Shown in pieces: positions 17,576 through 26,862 of a stretch of DNA of 64,000 bases. The stretch is taken from contig CBDCEG010000015.1 of the NCBI GenBank assembly GCA_965215775.1, positions 33,111 through 97,110 of the forward strand. The letters run 5' to 3'. The notes beneath the pieces were generated by a model. That model worked only from the letters and a program-made list of their open reading frames with translations. It was not told where the DNA came from and ran no database searches. The stretch is from CBDCEG01 sp965215775 (lineage in GTDB: Bacteria > Pseudomonadota > Gammaproteobacteria > Cardiobacteriales > Ostreibacteriaceae). Numbering within the stretch: position 1 is the first letter of the stretch; each line of letters starts with the position of its first letter. The position numbers were made by a program, and so were the translations under genes.

Positions 17576-20137
17576 ATGGCAAAAAATGTATTAATCGTAG
17601 AATCACCAGCGAAATCAAAAACAATTAATAAATATCTTGGTAAAGACTTTATTGTATTGGCTTCTTACGGTCATATCCGAGGATTAGTTTCTAAAACTGG
17701 TTCAGTTGACCCAGAAAATAATTTCAAAATGAAATATGAAGTTATTCCATGCAATAAAAAACATCTAAAAGCAATTTCAGATGCCTTAAAAAAAGCAGAT
17801 AATTTATATCTCGCAAGTGATCCTGATCGCGAGGGAGAAGCTATTTCTTGGCATATTTATGACTTACTTAAAAACAAAAAAGAACTTAAAAATAAAAAAG
17901 TTTTTAGAGTTGTTTTTAATGAGATAACAAAAAAAGCAATTGTAAGTGCAATAAATAATCCACGAGAAATCTGTATGGATATGGTTAATTCACAGCAGGC
18001 AAGAACTGCTTTGGATTATTTAATTGGTTATAATTTATCACCACTTTTATGGCGAAAAGTTAGACCAGGGTTATCAGCAGGAAGAGTTCAGTCGCCATCA
18101 CTTAGACTAATTTGCCAACGAGAAGATGAAATTGAAGCTTTTGAAAGTAGAGAATATTGGACAATAAAAGCAAACTTAACTGAGAAAGAACAAGGTTTTG
18201 AAGCTAAGTTAGTTGAATTAGACAAAACTAAATTAAAACAGTTTGACATAAATAATACAAAATTAGCAACCTCTGCAGTTACAAAACTTAAAAAAGTTGC
18301 AAATGGTGAGTTATTAGTTACAAATATTACCAAGAAACAACGCAAAAGAAATCCTTCACCACCTTTTATAACTTCAACTTTGCAGCAAGAAGCTTCCAGA
18401 AAACTTGGATTTGGTGCACAAAGAGCAATGCGATTAGCACAATCTCTTTATGAAGGTGTAAATGTAAATGGTGAAATGGTTGGTTTAATAACTTATATGA
18501 GAACTGATTCTGTTAATTTATCCAAAGATGCGGTTTCAGATATTAGAAAGTTCATTGGGCAAGCCTATGGTAAAGATTATTTACCAAGTTCGCCTAGAGT
18601 TTATAAAACTAAATCTAAAAATGCTCAAGAAGCTCACGAAGCAATTCGCCCAACTTCAACAAATCACCCTCCAGCAATGCTCAAAAACAGTATGGATTTT
18701 GATATGTGGAGAATGTATGATTTAATTTGGAAACGAACTATTGCTTGCCAAATGATTCATGCAACACTTGATACTGTTGCAGTTGATTTGGCTTGTGGAA
18801 ATGATGGGATTTTTAGAGCTAATGGCTCAATGATAAAACACCCAGGTTTTATAAGGCTTTATTCTGAGGGCGTTGATGATAAGAAAAAAGAAAATTCAGA
18901 CAATACAATGTTACCTAATTTGGAGAAAGGTCAAAAAGTAAAATTATTAGATATTGCAGGAACTCAGCACTTTACAGAACCTCCACCTCGTTATACAGAA
19001 GCATCTTTGGTAAAAGTTTTGGAAGAATATGGAATTGGACGACCATCAACTTACGCTTCAATAATTCAAACACTTTTAAATCGTGAATATGTAATTTCTG
19101 AAGCAAAACGCTTAAAACCAACTTCAATTGGCACTATTGTTAACTTATTTTTAACAAAACATTTTGCTAAATATGTAGATTATGATTTTACTGCAAAATT
19201 AGAAGATAGTTTAGATGATGTTGCAAGAGGCGAAAAAGGTTGGTTACCTCTTATGGAGAATTTCTGGGAAACTTTTAGCAAAACAGTTACAGAAAAAGCT
19301 GATGTTCCAAGAGAAGAAGTTATGCAAGCAAGGGAAATTGGCAAAGATCCAAAAACTGGCAAACCTGTTTCTGTGCGTTATGGTAGGTTTGGACCATTTG
19401 TTCAAATTGGAACAAAAGATGATGAAGATAAGCCACAATTTGCAAGCTTAATGGCTGGAATGAAGTTTGATGAAGTTGAGTTAGAGCAAGCTTTAGAGCT
19501 TTTCAAATTACCTCTAAACTTAGGAAATTATGAAGATAAAATCGTAGAAGTTAATGAGGGTCGTTATGGACCTTATGTTAAATATGATGAGAAATTCATT
19601 TCACTTCCGCGTGGAACAAATCCATTTGAAGTTAGTTTGGAACAAGCGGTTGAAGTTATCATTGAAAAACAAAAAGCAGATGCACCAATAGCAGTACATG
19701 ATGAAATGCCAGTGCAAAAAGGTGTTGGGCGTTTTGGGCCTTATTTAAAGTGGAATGGTTTATTTATAAATGTGAATAAAAAATATGATTTTGATAACCT
19801 TTCAGCAAAAGATATTGTTACATTAATTGAGGAGAAAAAACAAAAAGAAATAGATAAATTTATCCATAATTGGGAAGATGAAGGTATTTCTGTGCAAAAA
19901 GCAAGATGGGGAAGGTTTAATATTATAAAAGGTAAAACAAAAATAGAACTTGCAAAAGACTACGATGTTCAAGGTCTTACTCTTGCTAAAACAAAAAAAA
20001 TAATAGAAGAAAGAACACCTAAGAAAAAACCTAGAAAGACTACTAAAAAAACTACAGCAAAGAAAACAACAAAAAAAGCAACAAGTAAAACCACTACTAA
20101 AAAAACTACCGCAAAAAAAGCACCTAAGAAAAAGTAA
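17576..20137 (+). CDS. topA: DNA topoisomerase I (type IA)
   Basis: An 853-residue enzyme with an N-terminal Toprim domain (LIVESPAKSKTINKYLG, ASDPDREGEAISWH), the four-domain gate and the active-site motif LITYMRTDS with catalytic Tyr307. It relaxes negative supercoils. The C-terminus has several Toprim-associated basic repeats (VRYGRFGPFVQIG and relatives) and a tail of about 45 residues almost entirely Lys, Thr and Ala. The 4-Cys zinc fingers of E. coli TopA are absent: no CxxC occurs. It follows smg, its usual neighbour. Its many A-rich stretches remain in frame, in contrast to the broken genes nearby. Confidence 0.95.
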   Translation: MAKNVLIVESPAKSKTINKYLGKDFIVLASYGHIRGLVSKTGSVDPENNFKMKYEVIPCNKKHLKAISDALKKADNLYLASDPDREGEAISWHIYDLLKNKKELKNKKVFRVVFNEITKKAIVSAINNPREICMDMVNSQQARTALDYLIGYNLSPLLWRKVRPGLSAGRVQSPSLRLICQREDEIEAFESREYWTIKANLTEKEQGFEAKLVELDKTKLKQFDINNTKLATSAVTKLKKVANGELLVTNITKKQRKRNPSPPFITSTLQQEASRKLGFGAQRAMRLAQSLYEGVNVNGEMVGLITYMRTDSVNLSKDAVSDIRKFIGQAYGKDYLPSSPRVYKTKSKNAQEAHEAIRPTSTNHPPAMLKNSMDFDMWRMYDLIWKRTIACQMIHATLDTVAVDLACGNDGIFRANGSMIKHPGFIRLYSEGVDDKKKENSDNTMLPNLEKGQKVKLLDIAGTQHFTEPPPRYTEASLVKVLEEYGIGRPSTYASIIQTLLNREYVISEAKRLKPTSIGTIVNLFLTKHFAKYVDYDFTAKLEDSLDDVARGEKGWLPLMENFWETFSKTVTEKADVPREEVMQAREIGKDPKTGKPVSVRYGRFGPFVQIGTKDDEDKPQFASLMAGMKFDEVELEQALELFKLPLNLGNYEDKIVEVNEGRYGPYVKYDEKFISLPRGTNPFEVSLEQAVEVIIEKQKADAPIAVHDEMPVQKGVGRFGPYLKWNGLFINVNKKYDFDNLSAKDIVTLIEEKKQKEIDKFIHNWEDEGISVQKARWGRFNIIKGKTKIELAKDYDVQGLTLAKTKKIIEERTPKKKPRKTTKKTTAKKTTKKATSKTTTKKTTAKKAPKKK

Positions 20138-20191
20138 TAACTAAAGTTAAATAAGTTATAAAAGTGTCATAAATGAGTTATAAGATAAGTT

Positions 20192-21082
20192 ATGAAAGAT
20201 AAACTAATTATTTTTATAATAAATATATTTTCCAAACTACCTTTGTCATTAGCACAAAGGTTTGGTTGGTTTATCGGTAGCTGTTTGTTTATTTTTCCTA
20301 ATAAAGAAAAGCATATAGTTAGAGTTAATCTAAAGCTATGCTTTCCCAAACTATCAGAAAAAGAGCTTAATAAATTAGTAAGAAAATCTCTTATTGAAAA
20401 TGCAAAAACTCTTTGTGAAATGCCAAGAATATTTACTCAATCAGGTAAAAAATCACTAGAGAAAATTCAAAAAGGAACTAATTTTGAACTATTTCAACAA
20501 TATTCAAAGTCAGACAAAGGCTTAATTATATTAGGTCCACATTTAGGAAATTGGGAACTAACAGTTCATTTTATTAAAAAATATACTGATATAACTGCAA
20601 TGTATGCACCTGTTAAACAAGCTTTTTTACAACCAATAATAAAAAAAGCAAGACAAAATACAGGAGCAATACTTGTTCCAACTAATATTAAAGGTGTTAA
20701 AAAACAATTAGAAGTTTTGCGTGCTGGTGGAGTTATTGGGATATTACCCGATCAAACCCCTAAAAAAGGTAATGCAGGAGAGTTTGCGGAGTTCTTAGGG
20801 CAAGAAGCTTACACGATGTTATTAGCCAATAGTTTGGCAAAGAAAACTGGTGCTAATGTAATTATGCTTTACGCACAAAGACTTGGAATTGGAGAGGGTT
20901 TTGTTGCAAATTTTGTAGAAGCTGATAGTGAAATAGCAAATGATAATTGCAAGGTTGCTGCCAAATCACTTAATAAGTCTGTTGAAAATTGCTTGAATGA
21001 AAGTAACATTGCACAATACCAATGGACATATAAAAGATTTAGAAAACAACCAAATGGAAAACAATCACCTTATAAAAAATAA
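20192..21082 (+). CDS. LpxL/HtrB-like lipid A acyltransferase
   Basis: A 296-residue member of the lysophospholipid acyltransferase family of lipid A late acyltransferases. The N-terminus is a signal anchor, and the catalytic HxxxxE box is in LGPHLGNWELTVHF. GILPDQTPKKGNAGEF and the C-terminal YQWTYKRFRKQPNG are further family signatures. It transfers a secondary acyl chain to lipid A precursors at the inner membrane. Its stop overlaps the ATG of the next gene (TAATG), indicating coupling. A second member of this family occurs at 62018 in the polyene cluster; this one is more likely the housekeeping enzyme. Confidence 0.85.
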   Translation: MKDKLIIFIINIFSKLPLSLAQRFGWFIGSCLFIFPNKEKHIVRVNLKLCFPKLSEKELNKLVRKSLIENAKTLCEMPRIFTQSGKKSLEKIQKGTNFELFQQYSKSDKGLIILGPHLGNWELTVHFIKKYTDITAMYAPVKQAFLQPIIKKARQNTGAILVPTNIKGVKKQLEVLRAGGVIGILPDQTPKKGNAGEFAEFLGQEAYTMLLANSLAKKTGANVIMLYAQRLGIGEGFVANFVEADSEIANDNCKVAAKSLNKSVENCLNESNIAQYQWTYKRFRKQPNGKQSPYKK

Positions 21083-22083
21083 TGAAAAAGTTTATCAAAA
21101 ATATTTTTAAAATATTCACAGTGCTAGTTTTATTTGTTGTTTTATTTTGGTTTGTTGGAACTCAACCTTTATTTTTTATTGGCAAAAGTAAAACAATGCC
21201 GTCTGTAAATGCCAAAACATTAGAGCTTTATACCAAACAATTATCAGAAAACTTGCCTGCTCGTGCTGGATTTGAGGAAACACTAAACACCACACTTCAT
21301 TGGATAGAATTGCAGCTAAAACCATTTGAAACTAAAACTAGAAAAAGCTACAGGCAAAGCTATAAAGTTGGTAAACAAAACTTTCATAATCTTATTTTAG
21401 AGTTTGGGGCAAAACCAACAACTAATGACGAAATTATAATTATTGGTGCTCATTATGACACCGCTCACGGTTATCCTGGAGCTGATGATAATGCTAGTGG
21501 TGTTGCTGGTTTAATTGAGCTTGCTCGTTTATTATCAGAAAACCCTAACTTAATTAGCCAGCCAATTCAGCTAATTTTTTATACTTTAGAAGAACCCCCA
21601 TATTTCAGAACCCAAAAAATGGGCAGTTATATTCATGCAACTTCTTTAAAAAATAATAAGCAAAAAGTAAAAGTAATGATTGCATTGGATATGATTGGAT
21701 ACTTTTCTAATAAAAAAGATTCACAACATTTTCCACTTCCATTACTTAATAAAATCTACCCAGATAAAGGTGATTTTATTGCAATTATTGGAAACTTAAG
21801 CAATATGGGAACAGTTCGCAAGGTAAAACATAGCTTTAAAACCGCCTCAGATTTACCTGTTTATTCATTTAATTCACCAAGATTTGTCCCTGGGATTGAT
21901 TTTTCTGATCATTTAAATTTTTGGAATAATGATTACCCTGCGGTTTTAATTACAGATACATCATTTAACCGAAACCTTGCTTATCATACAAAACAAGATA
22001 CTGCAGATAAGTTAGATTATAAAAAAATGGCAAAAGTTGTACAGGCATTATTTAAAACAGTCCTTGATTACCAAGCTAAATAG
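21082..22083 (+). CDS. M28 family zinc peptidase, membrane-anchored
   Basis: The 333-residue protein starts with an N-terminal membrane anchor (IFTVLVLFVVLFWFVG) and has the M28 co-catalytic metal motifs: IGAHYDTAHG (His, Asp), GADDNASGVAG (bridging Asp), LEEPPYF (general-base Glu pair), ALDMIGY (Asp) and LAYHTKQDTADKLD (His). M28 enzymes are aminopeptidases or glutaminyl cyclase-like enzymes. The mature domain would face the periplasm. It overlaps the upstream acyltransferase by one base. The substrate is unknown. Confidence 0.85.
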   Translation: MKKFIKNIFKIFTVLVLFVVLFWFVGTQPLFFIGKSKTMPSVNAKTLELYTKQLSENLPARAGFEETLNTTLHWIELQLKPFETKTRKSYRQSYKVGKQNFHNLILEFGAKPTTNDEIIIIGAHYDTAHGYPGADDNASGVAGLIELARLLSENPNLISQPIQLIFYTLEEPPYFRTQKMGSYIHATSLKNNKQKVKVMIALDMIGYFSNKKDSQHFPLPLLNKIYPDKGDFIAIIGNLSNMGTVRKVKHSFKTASDLPVYSFNSPRFVPGIDFSDHLNFWNNDYPAVLITDTSFNRNLAYHTKQDTADKLDYKKMAKVVQALFKTVLDYQAK

Positions 22084-22136
22084 TTAACTTTCCTGTTTTA
22101 AAAAAACATAAAACATAAAACATAAAATATTGTAAA

Positions 22137-22288
22137 GCGTAATTTCACACATTTTCACACTCCACATTTACCAAAATAAATATTCTATTTGATTATAATT
22201 TGTTTGAATTTAGGTTGTTTGTTAAACTAATTTAACTGATTAAACTAATTTAAATTAATTAATAACAAAACTTAAACCGAGCAAAATC
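22137..22288 (+). promoter_or_regulatory. Upstream repeat, copy 1 (promoter/leader-like)
   Basis: About 150 bases beginning gcgtaatttcacacat and ending in attaattaataacaaaac just before a gene start. A close copy precedes the Hsp70 gene (30731-30886) and the last part recurs before the exonuclease III gene (34598-34649). A TATAAT sits at 22194-22199. Being non-coding, gene-proximal and repeated, it is probably a promoter and 5' leader that has been duplicated; the regulator is unknown. Confidence 0.55.
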
Positions 22289-22400
22289 ATGAAAAAAATA
22301 TTGCTTTTGCCTTTTTTTAATAATTGTTAGCTTTTATTTTGCTTGTGAGAATTCAATAACTAGCTGCTCAGACAAACAAATTTTAACAAAAAACTCTTAG
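22289..22400 (+). pseudogene. Very small lipoprotein gene, one T out of frame
   Basis: ATG 22289 opens MKKILLLPF and stops after 13 codons. If the seven-T run at 22312-22318 had six T, the frame would give a 36-residue lipoprotein precursor (FLIIVSFYFACENSITSC...) ending at 22400, with a lipobox-like FAC. It has the duplicated upstream leader also found before the Hsp70 gene. The rest of the 22401-22554 gap is AT-rich spacer before vgrG with no further gene. Too short for family assignment; the lipoprotein reading depends on the frame correction. Confidence 0.4.
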
Positions 22401-22554
22401 AAATTTAATTATTAAAAAAGTAAAATTATAGGGTGTAAAACCATACTGCAATTGGACCTTAGGATAATGAGTTATTTTATTAAATTTCACTTAATTAGAT
22501 GTAAGAATATGCTACAATAACCACTTGAATATTTAATAATTTTGGAGATATACT

Positions 22555-25002
22555 TTGATACAAACTGATTATTTTTACGCGTTAAAAGTCAATGCGGATA
22601 TACCTGCGTTCCCTATTTTTGAAGTGGTTTCGTTTGATTTGACAGAAAATCTTTCTGAGCCTTTTCGTTTGGAGCTTGATATTTCAAGTTTTAATTCAAA
22701 AGTTGATTTTGCTGAGATTGTTGATAAACCTGCAACTCTTTCATTTTACACAGATAAAGACCGTGAAACACCAGTTAGATTTGTTAATGGAATTGTAACT
22801 TCGTTGCTACAACGCGAATCTGGTTATCGTCGCACCCGTTGGACTATGGTGGTTGAGCCAAGTTTGGTGAGGGCTGATTTACAATCTGATTGTAGAGTTT
22901 TCCAGCAAAAAAACGCACAAGAAATTATTGAAATTATCTTAAAAAAGAACAATATCCAAGGTTCAGAATTTGCTACAGCACAAGAAAAATATAAAACGCG
23001 TGAATATTGCTTACAATATCGTGAAACCGATTTGGATTTTATTGAACGATTGGCAGCAGAAGAAGGAACTTATTATTATTTTGAGCATTTGAAAGATAAA
23101 CATTTGATTAAATTCTCAAATCATACTGGTTTATCAGTAAATGTTGGTGAGGTTGAATATAATTCAAAACCTAGTGGAAATCGTCCAAATCCAGCTTTTC
23201 ATCAATTACATTATCAGAAAAAAATCGCAACAACCAACCAAGTTATGCGAGATTATACTTTTACAAATCCTGATTATATTCAAGAACATAACGATTTTGC
23301 ACGCAATCAATTTGAAGCCGATCAATATGAGAAATACGATTATCCAGGGCGATACAAACGCGATGCACAAGGCAAGCCGTTTACCAAATTCCGTTTAGAA
23401 TACGAACGCAGAGAGTCTGAAATGGCGGTCGCAAAAGGCGATGAGCCAAAAATATTACTTGGAAATCGCATCTCAACCAAAGGTCATCGACGCAAAGAAT
23501 TTGACCGAGAATGGTTTGTTATTGGGGTTTCACAACGAGGCGTGCAAAATACTTCACAACAAGAAGAAAGCACAGAAGCAGGAAATAGTTATGAAAATAT
23601 TGTCAAATTAATTCCTGCAGAAAACCAATGGCGACCAACTCCACAACACAAGCCAGTTGTTGATGGACCACAAATTGCACATATTGTTGGACCAAAAAAT
23701 GAAGAGATTTATTGCGACGAATTCGGACGCGTAAAAATCCAATTTCCTTGGGATAGATTAGGTAAAAATGATGAGCTAAGCTCTTGCTGGGTAAGGGTTT
23801 CACAAGCTTGGGCAGGTGCTAGATTTGGAAATATTGCAATTCCACGAATTGGACACGAAGTTATCGTAAGCTTTTTGGAGGGCGATCCTGATCAGCCAAT
23901 AATCACAGGGCGAACTTTTCACGCAAATACTTTGCCAATTTATGATTTACCTTTGCACAAAACTAGAATGTCAATTCAGTCCAAAACCCATAAGGGCGAT
24001 GGGTTTAACGAGCTTAGGTTTGAAGATGCAACCAATGCTGAAGAGGTTTATATTCATGCAGAAAAAGACCAAAATAATGTTGTAAAAAATAACGAAACCA
24101 CAACGGTTGGCGTAAATAGAACTGAAAATATTGGCGTAGATGAAGAGGTTACAATTGGAAACGACCAAACTTATACAATTGGAAATGATGATAAATTAAC
24201 AGTTGGACACGACCAAAAATTAACAATTATCAGAAATCAAGAAAATGAAATCCAAAAAGATAAAATTACCAAAATTGGAAATCATAGATGGGACGAAACT
24301 TTTGCAAATCACACTATAAAAACAGGCGGAAATCACGAGCAAACAACCAACGGAAAACATAGCCTCAAAGCAGGAACTAGCATAAAAACTATTACCAAAA
24401 CGCATACGCTTTCAGCGAGTGAGAAAACTATAATTAAAGGACCTGGCGGAACTATTATTATTGACCATACAGGAATTCAGTTAAAAGGCGCTGTGCGAGT
24501 TAAAGGAAGCTTTAGCGTAACTGGTGGTAGCCCTGATGATGTTGTAACTTGGGATGGAATTGTAAATAAAGGGGAGCCAATAGAAAGAATTATAAACCTA
24601 AGACTAACACAATTACATATGTCTAAGGATTCTGCTTACACATACGAACCTTACAAGCTTTATAAAGATGGTGCTTTAGTTCAAGAGGGTTTAAGTGATG
24701 AAGAGGGGTTAATTAAATATGATATGGGAACCGAAGATATAAAATCTGAATTAAAATTAGTAAGTGAGTTTGGTGAAATCACTTATTTGGCACAAAACTT
24801 ACAACCTGTAGAAACCAAAGAAGGTATTCAACAAAGGTTAGGGTTATTAGGCGTTTATGAAAAAGAAACTTCAGCAAAACAAGCTACAAAAGGAGGTTGC
24901 TTTGGTTATGAAAGTCTTCAATCATCAGCTGGTAATAATGAAATAACAGGGAATTTAGATAATAATCTAATCAAAAAACTAAAACTAACACAACCAAAAT
25001 GA
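22555..25002 (+). CDS. vgrG: Type VI secretion spike protein VgrG with C-terminal extension
   Basis: The 815-residue protein starts at TTG 22555, eight bases after GGAG. The gp27-like N-terminal half (FEVVSFDLTENLSEPFRLEL, YRETDLDFIERLAAEEGTYY), the gp5 OB-fold (DEFGRVKIQFPWDR, GNIAIPRIGHEVIVSFLEGD) and a repeat-rich beta-helix are followed by an extension from about residue 670. That extension contains YEPYKLYKDGALVQEGLSD, which resembles transthyretin-like effector-binding domains. VgrG trimers tip the T6SS tube and carry effectors. It is directly upstream of a phospholipase D effector, so it is probably its carrier. No other T6SS structural genes are in the window. Confidence 0.92.
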   Translation: MIQTDYFYALKVNADIPAFPIFEVVSFDLTENLSEPFRLELDISSFNSKVDFAEIVDKPATLSFYTDKDRETPVRFVNGIVTSLLQRESGYRRTRWTMVVEPSLVRADLQSDCRVFQQKNAQEIIEIILKKNNIQGSEFATAQEKYKTREYCLQYRETDLDFIERLAAEEGTYYYFEHLKDKHLIKFSNHTGLSVNVGEVEYNSKPSGNRPNPAFHQLHYQKKIATTNQVMRDYTFTNPDYIQEHNDFARNQFEADQYEKYDYPGRYKRDAQGKPFTKFRLEYERRESEMAVAKGDEPKILLGNRISTKGHRRKEFDREWFVIGVSQRGVQNTSQQEESTEAGNSYENIVKLIPAENQWRPTPQHKPVVDGPQIAHIVGPKNEEIYCDEFGRVKIQFPWDRLGKNDELSSCWVRVSQAWAGARFGNIAIPRIGHEVIVSFLEGDPDQPIITGRTFHANTLPIYDLPLHKTRMSIQSKTHKGDGFNELRFEDATNAEEVYIHAEKDQNNVVKNNETTTVGVNRTENIGVDEEVTIGNDQTYTIGNDDKLTVGHDQKLTIIRNQENEIQKDKITKIGNHRWDETFANHTIKTGGNHEQTTNGKHSLKAGTSIKTITKTHTLSASEKTIIKGPGGTIIIDHTGIQLKGAVRVKGSFSVTGGSPDDVVTWDGIVNKGEPIERIINLRLTQLHMSKDSAYTYEPYKLYKDGALVQEGLSDEEGLIKYDMGTEDIKSELKLVSEFGEITYLAQNLQPVETKEGIQQRLGLLGVYEKETSAKQATKGGCFGYESLQSSAGNNEITGNLDNNLIKKLKLTQPK

Positions 25003-25012
25003 GGTATTAGAT

Positions 25013-26857
25013 ATGTGTGATCCAAAAAAAGAAAAAGTAAAAGTATTACCGCAACCGCAATGTAGAGCAACAGTAAACTTTGGTAACTGGGGGGTTAAGG
25101 AAGCTAAATTTCCACAGAGAACTGGTAATTTTGTTAAGTTACTAAACTGTGGTGAAGATTATTTACCAGAGTTAAAAAAAGCAATAGAAAATGCTAAGCA
25201 TACGATTTATATAACTTCATGGGGGTTTAGCCATGAAACTTTGTTATCTCTTGATGATGAGGATTCTGTAGGTGCTCTTTTAAGGAAAAAACTGAAGGAA
25301 GGTGTGAAAATAAAGATATTAGTTTGGGCAGGAGCGGTGCTTAACTCTTTCCCAAATTATAATGATTTTGATAATATCCACGCAGACTTCTGCAAAATAA
25401 AAGGAAAAACTGTAATTATGGAAATAATAGATTTGGTATATAAAGCAGAGGATTATATAACTCAAAGTACATATGATGAAATGAAAAAATTAAATGATTA
25501 TTTTGCAAATGATCATTTAAATAAAAGTTATCATCAAAAATTAGATGCTCTTTTAATGTTTGGTAAAAAAGGAGCAGAAGCTCTAGATTCTAGAAGAAAA
25601 ACGGCAGAGAAGAAAAAAAGTGGCTATATTTCAAAACAAAATGTACCTCCAAGCTACCATCAAAAGACTATCTTAATTGATATAGGAACAGAAAATGCAG
25701 TTGGTTTTGTGCAAGGGTTTAATCTAAAGCCTGAATATTTTGGAAAGAAGTCTCACCCTTATTCTGAAGGAAAAAAATATCAAGATACTGGTTTAGTCTT
25801 TAAAGGACCTTGTTTGGAAGATCTTTATAGTAATTTTAGTGAAGTTTGGAATAAAGCAGTTGATAAAAGAGGAAAAAAACCTTCTGGTCACAATGGATTA
25901 GATTTAACTAAAGTAAGTGAAAAGTCAGAAGATGAAGATAATCTAGTAAAAGAAAGACCTGATGGCTATAAACCCCAAAGTGGATACAATTTTCCTAAAA
26001 CAAAAGCACAATATACTTGTCAGATATTACGCACTTGGAAAGGTAATGATGAGGCTGATATAAATGATTTTTATTTACAGGCTTTTGCTTATGTAAATGA
26101 ATTTATTTATATTGAAGACCAATATTTTCGTCAACCTGAATTTGCAGAGGCGATAATGAAGCGAGGTAAAGCAATCAAAAAAAACTGTAAAGGTAATAAA
26201 TTATTACATGTATTTGTTGTAACCAATATGCTTGACCATGAAGTTAACTCAAGAATAGATACATTAAATGAAATAGGCAGAGGAGATTTGATGGTTGATG
26301 AAGGTGATTATTCTAAAAGAATATCCAAGAAGAGTAATGATAAAACGGAGGAAATGAAAAAAATCCAAGATAAAATGATAGAAAATGGGGTAAAAGTTCA
26401 GATATGTGTTTTAAAGCATAGTGAAACTCAAAGAAAGGTATCAATAAGTTCTGACTCTGGACAGGGTAAAACTATCAATGTCTATAGAAACATAAAAATC
26501 CACTCCAAGCTAACTATATTTGATAATGCTTGCTTAACTTTAGGCAGTGCTAATTGGAATTTCCGCTCTATGTTTGGCGATCCTGAAGTAAATATAGCTG
26601 TTGCTTTTGATTCTTATGAAAAGCAGGGGAATGATTGTAGTGATTTTAGAGAAGATATTTGGTCAAATCATACTAATGGACTTTGGGAAAGTAAGAAAGA
26701 AGACGGCAAAAAAACCACTCCATCGGACTGGTATGAGCAATGGGAAACACTTTTAAAGAAAAATTTTTTGCAATATAGAAAAAAAGAACTTTTAAAAATG
26801 AACTTATTTCCTTATTACGAAAAGCTATCAAAAAAAAAATGGGCTGATTTTTCATGA
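25013..26857 (+). CDS. Phospholipase D-type T6SS effector (Tle5-like)
   Basis: The 614-residue protein has two HxKxxxxD catalytic motifs, HQKTILID (His216) and HSKLTIFD (His497), the pair expected for the phospholipase D superfamily; IEDQYF is the usual segment before the second half. Tle5-type effectors such as P. aeruginosa PldA and PldB cleave membrane phospholipids of rival cells and are injected via a cognate VgrG. It starts 10 bases after the vgrG stop with GAGG upstream, and is followed immediately by four immunity-like genes. It has no signal peptide, as expected for T6SS cargo. Confidence 0.88.
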   Translation: MCDPKKEKVKVLPQPQCRATVNFGNWGVKEAKFPQRTGNFVKLLNCGEDYLPELKKAIENAKHTIYITSWGFSHETLLSLDDEDSVGALLRKKLKEGVKIKILVWAGAVLNSFPNYNDFDNIHADFCKIKGKTVIMEIIDLVYKAEDYITQSTYDEMKKLNDYFANDHLNKSYHQKLDALLMFGKKGAEALDSRRKTAEKKKSGYISKQNVPPSYHQKTILIDIGTENAVGFVQGFNLKPEYFGKKSHPYSEGKKYQDTGLVFKGPCLEDLYSNFSEVWNKAVDKRGKKPSGHNGLDLTKVSEKSEDEDNLVKERPDGYKPQSGYNFPKTKAQYTCQILRTWKGNDEADINDFYLQAFAYVNEFIYIEDQYFRQPEFAEAIMKRGKAIKKNCKGNKLLHVFVVTNMLDHEVNSRIDTLNEIGRGDLMVDEGDYSKRISKKSNDKTEEMKKIQDKMIENGVKVQICVLKHSETQRKVSISSDSGQGKTINVYRNIKIHSKLTIFDNACLTLGSANWNFRSMFGDPEVNIAVAFDSYEKQGNDCSDFREDIWSNHTNGLWESKKEDGKKTTPSDWYEQWETLLKKNFLQYRKKELLKMNLFPYYEKLSKKKWADFS

Positions 26858-26862
26858 TAATT

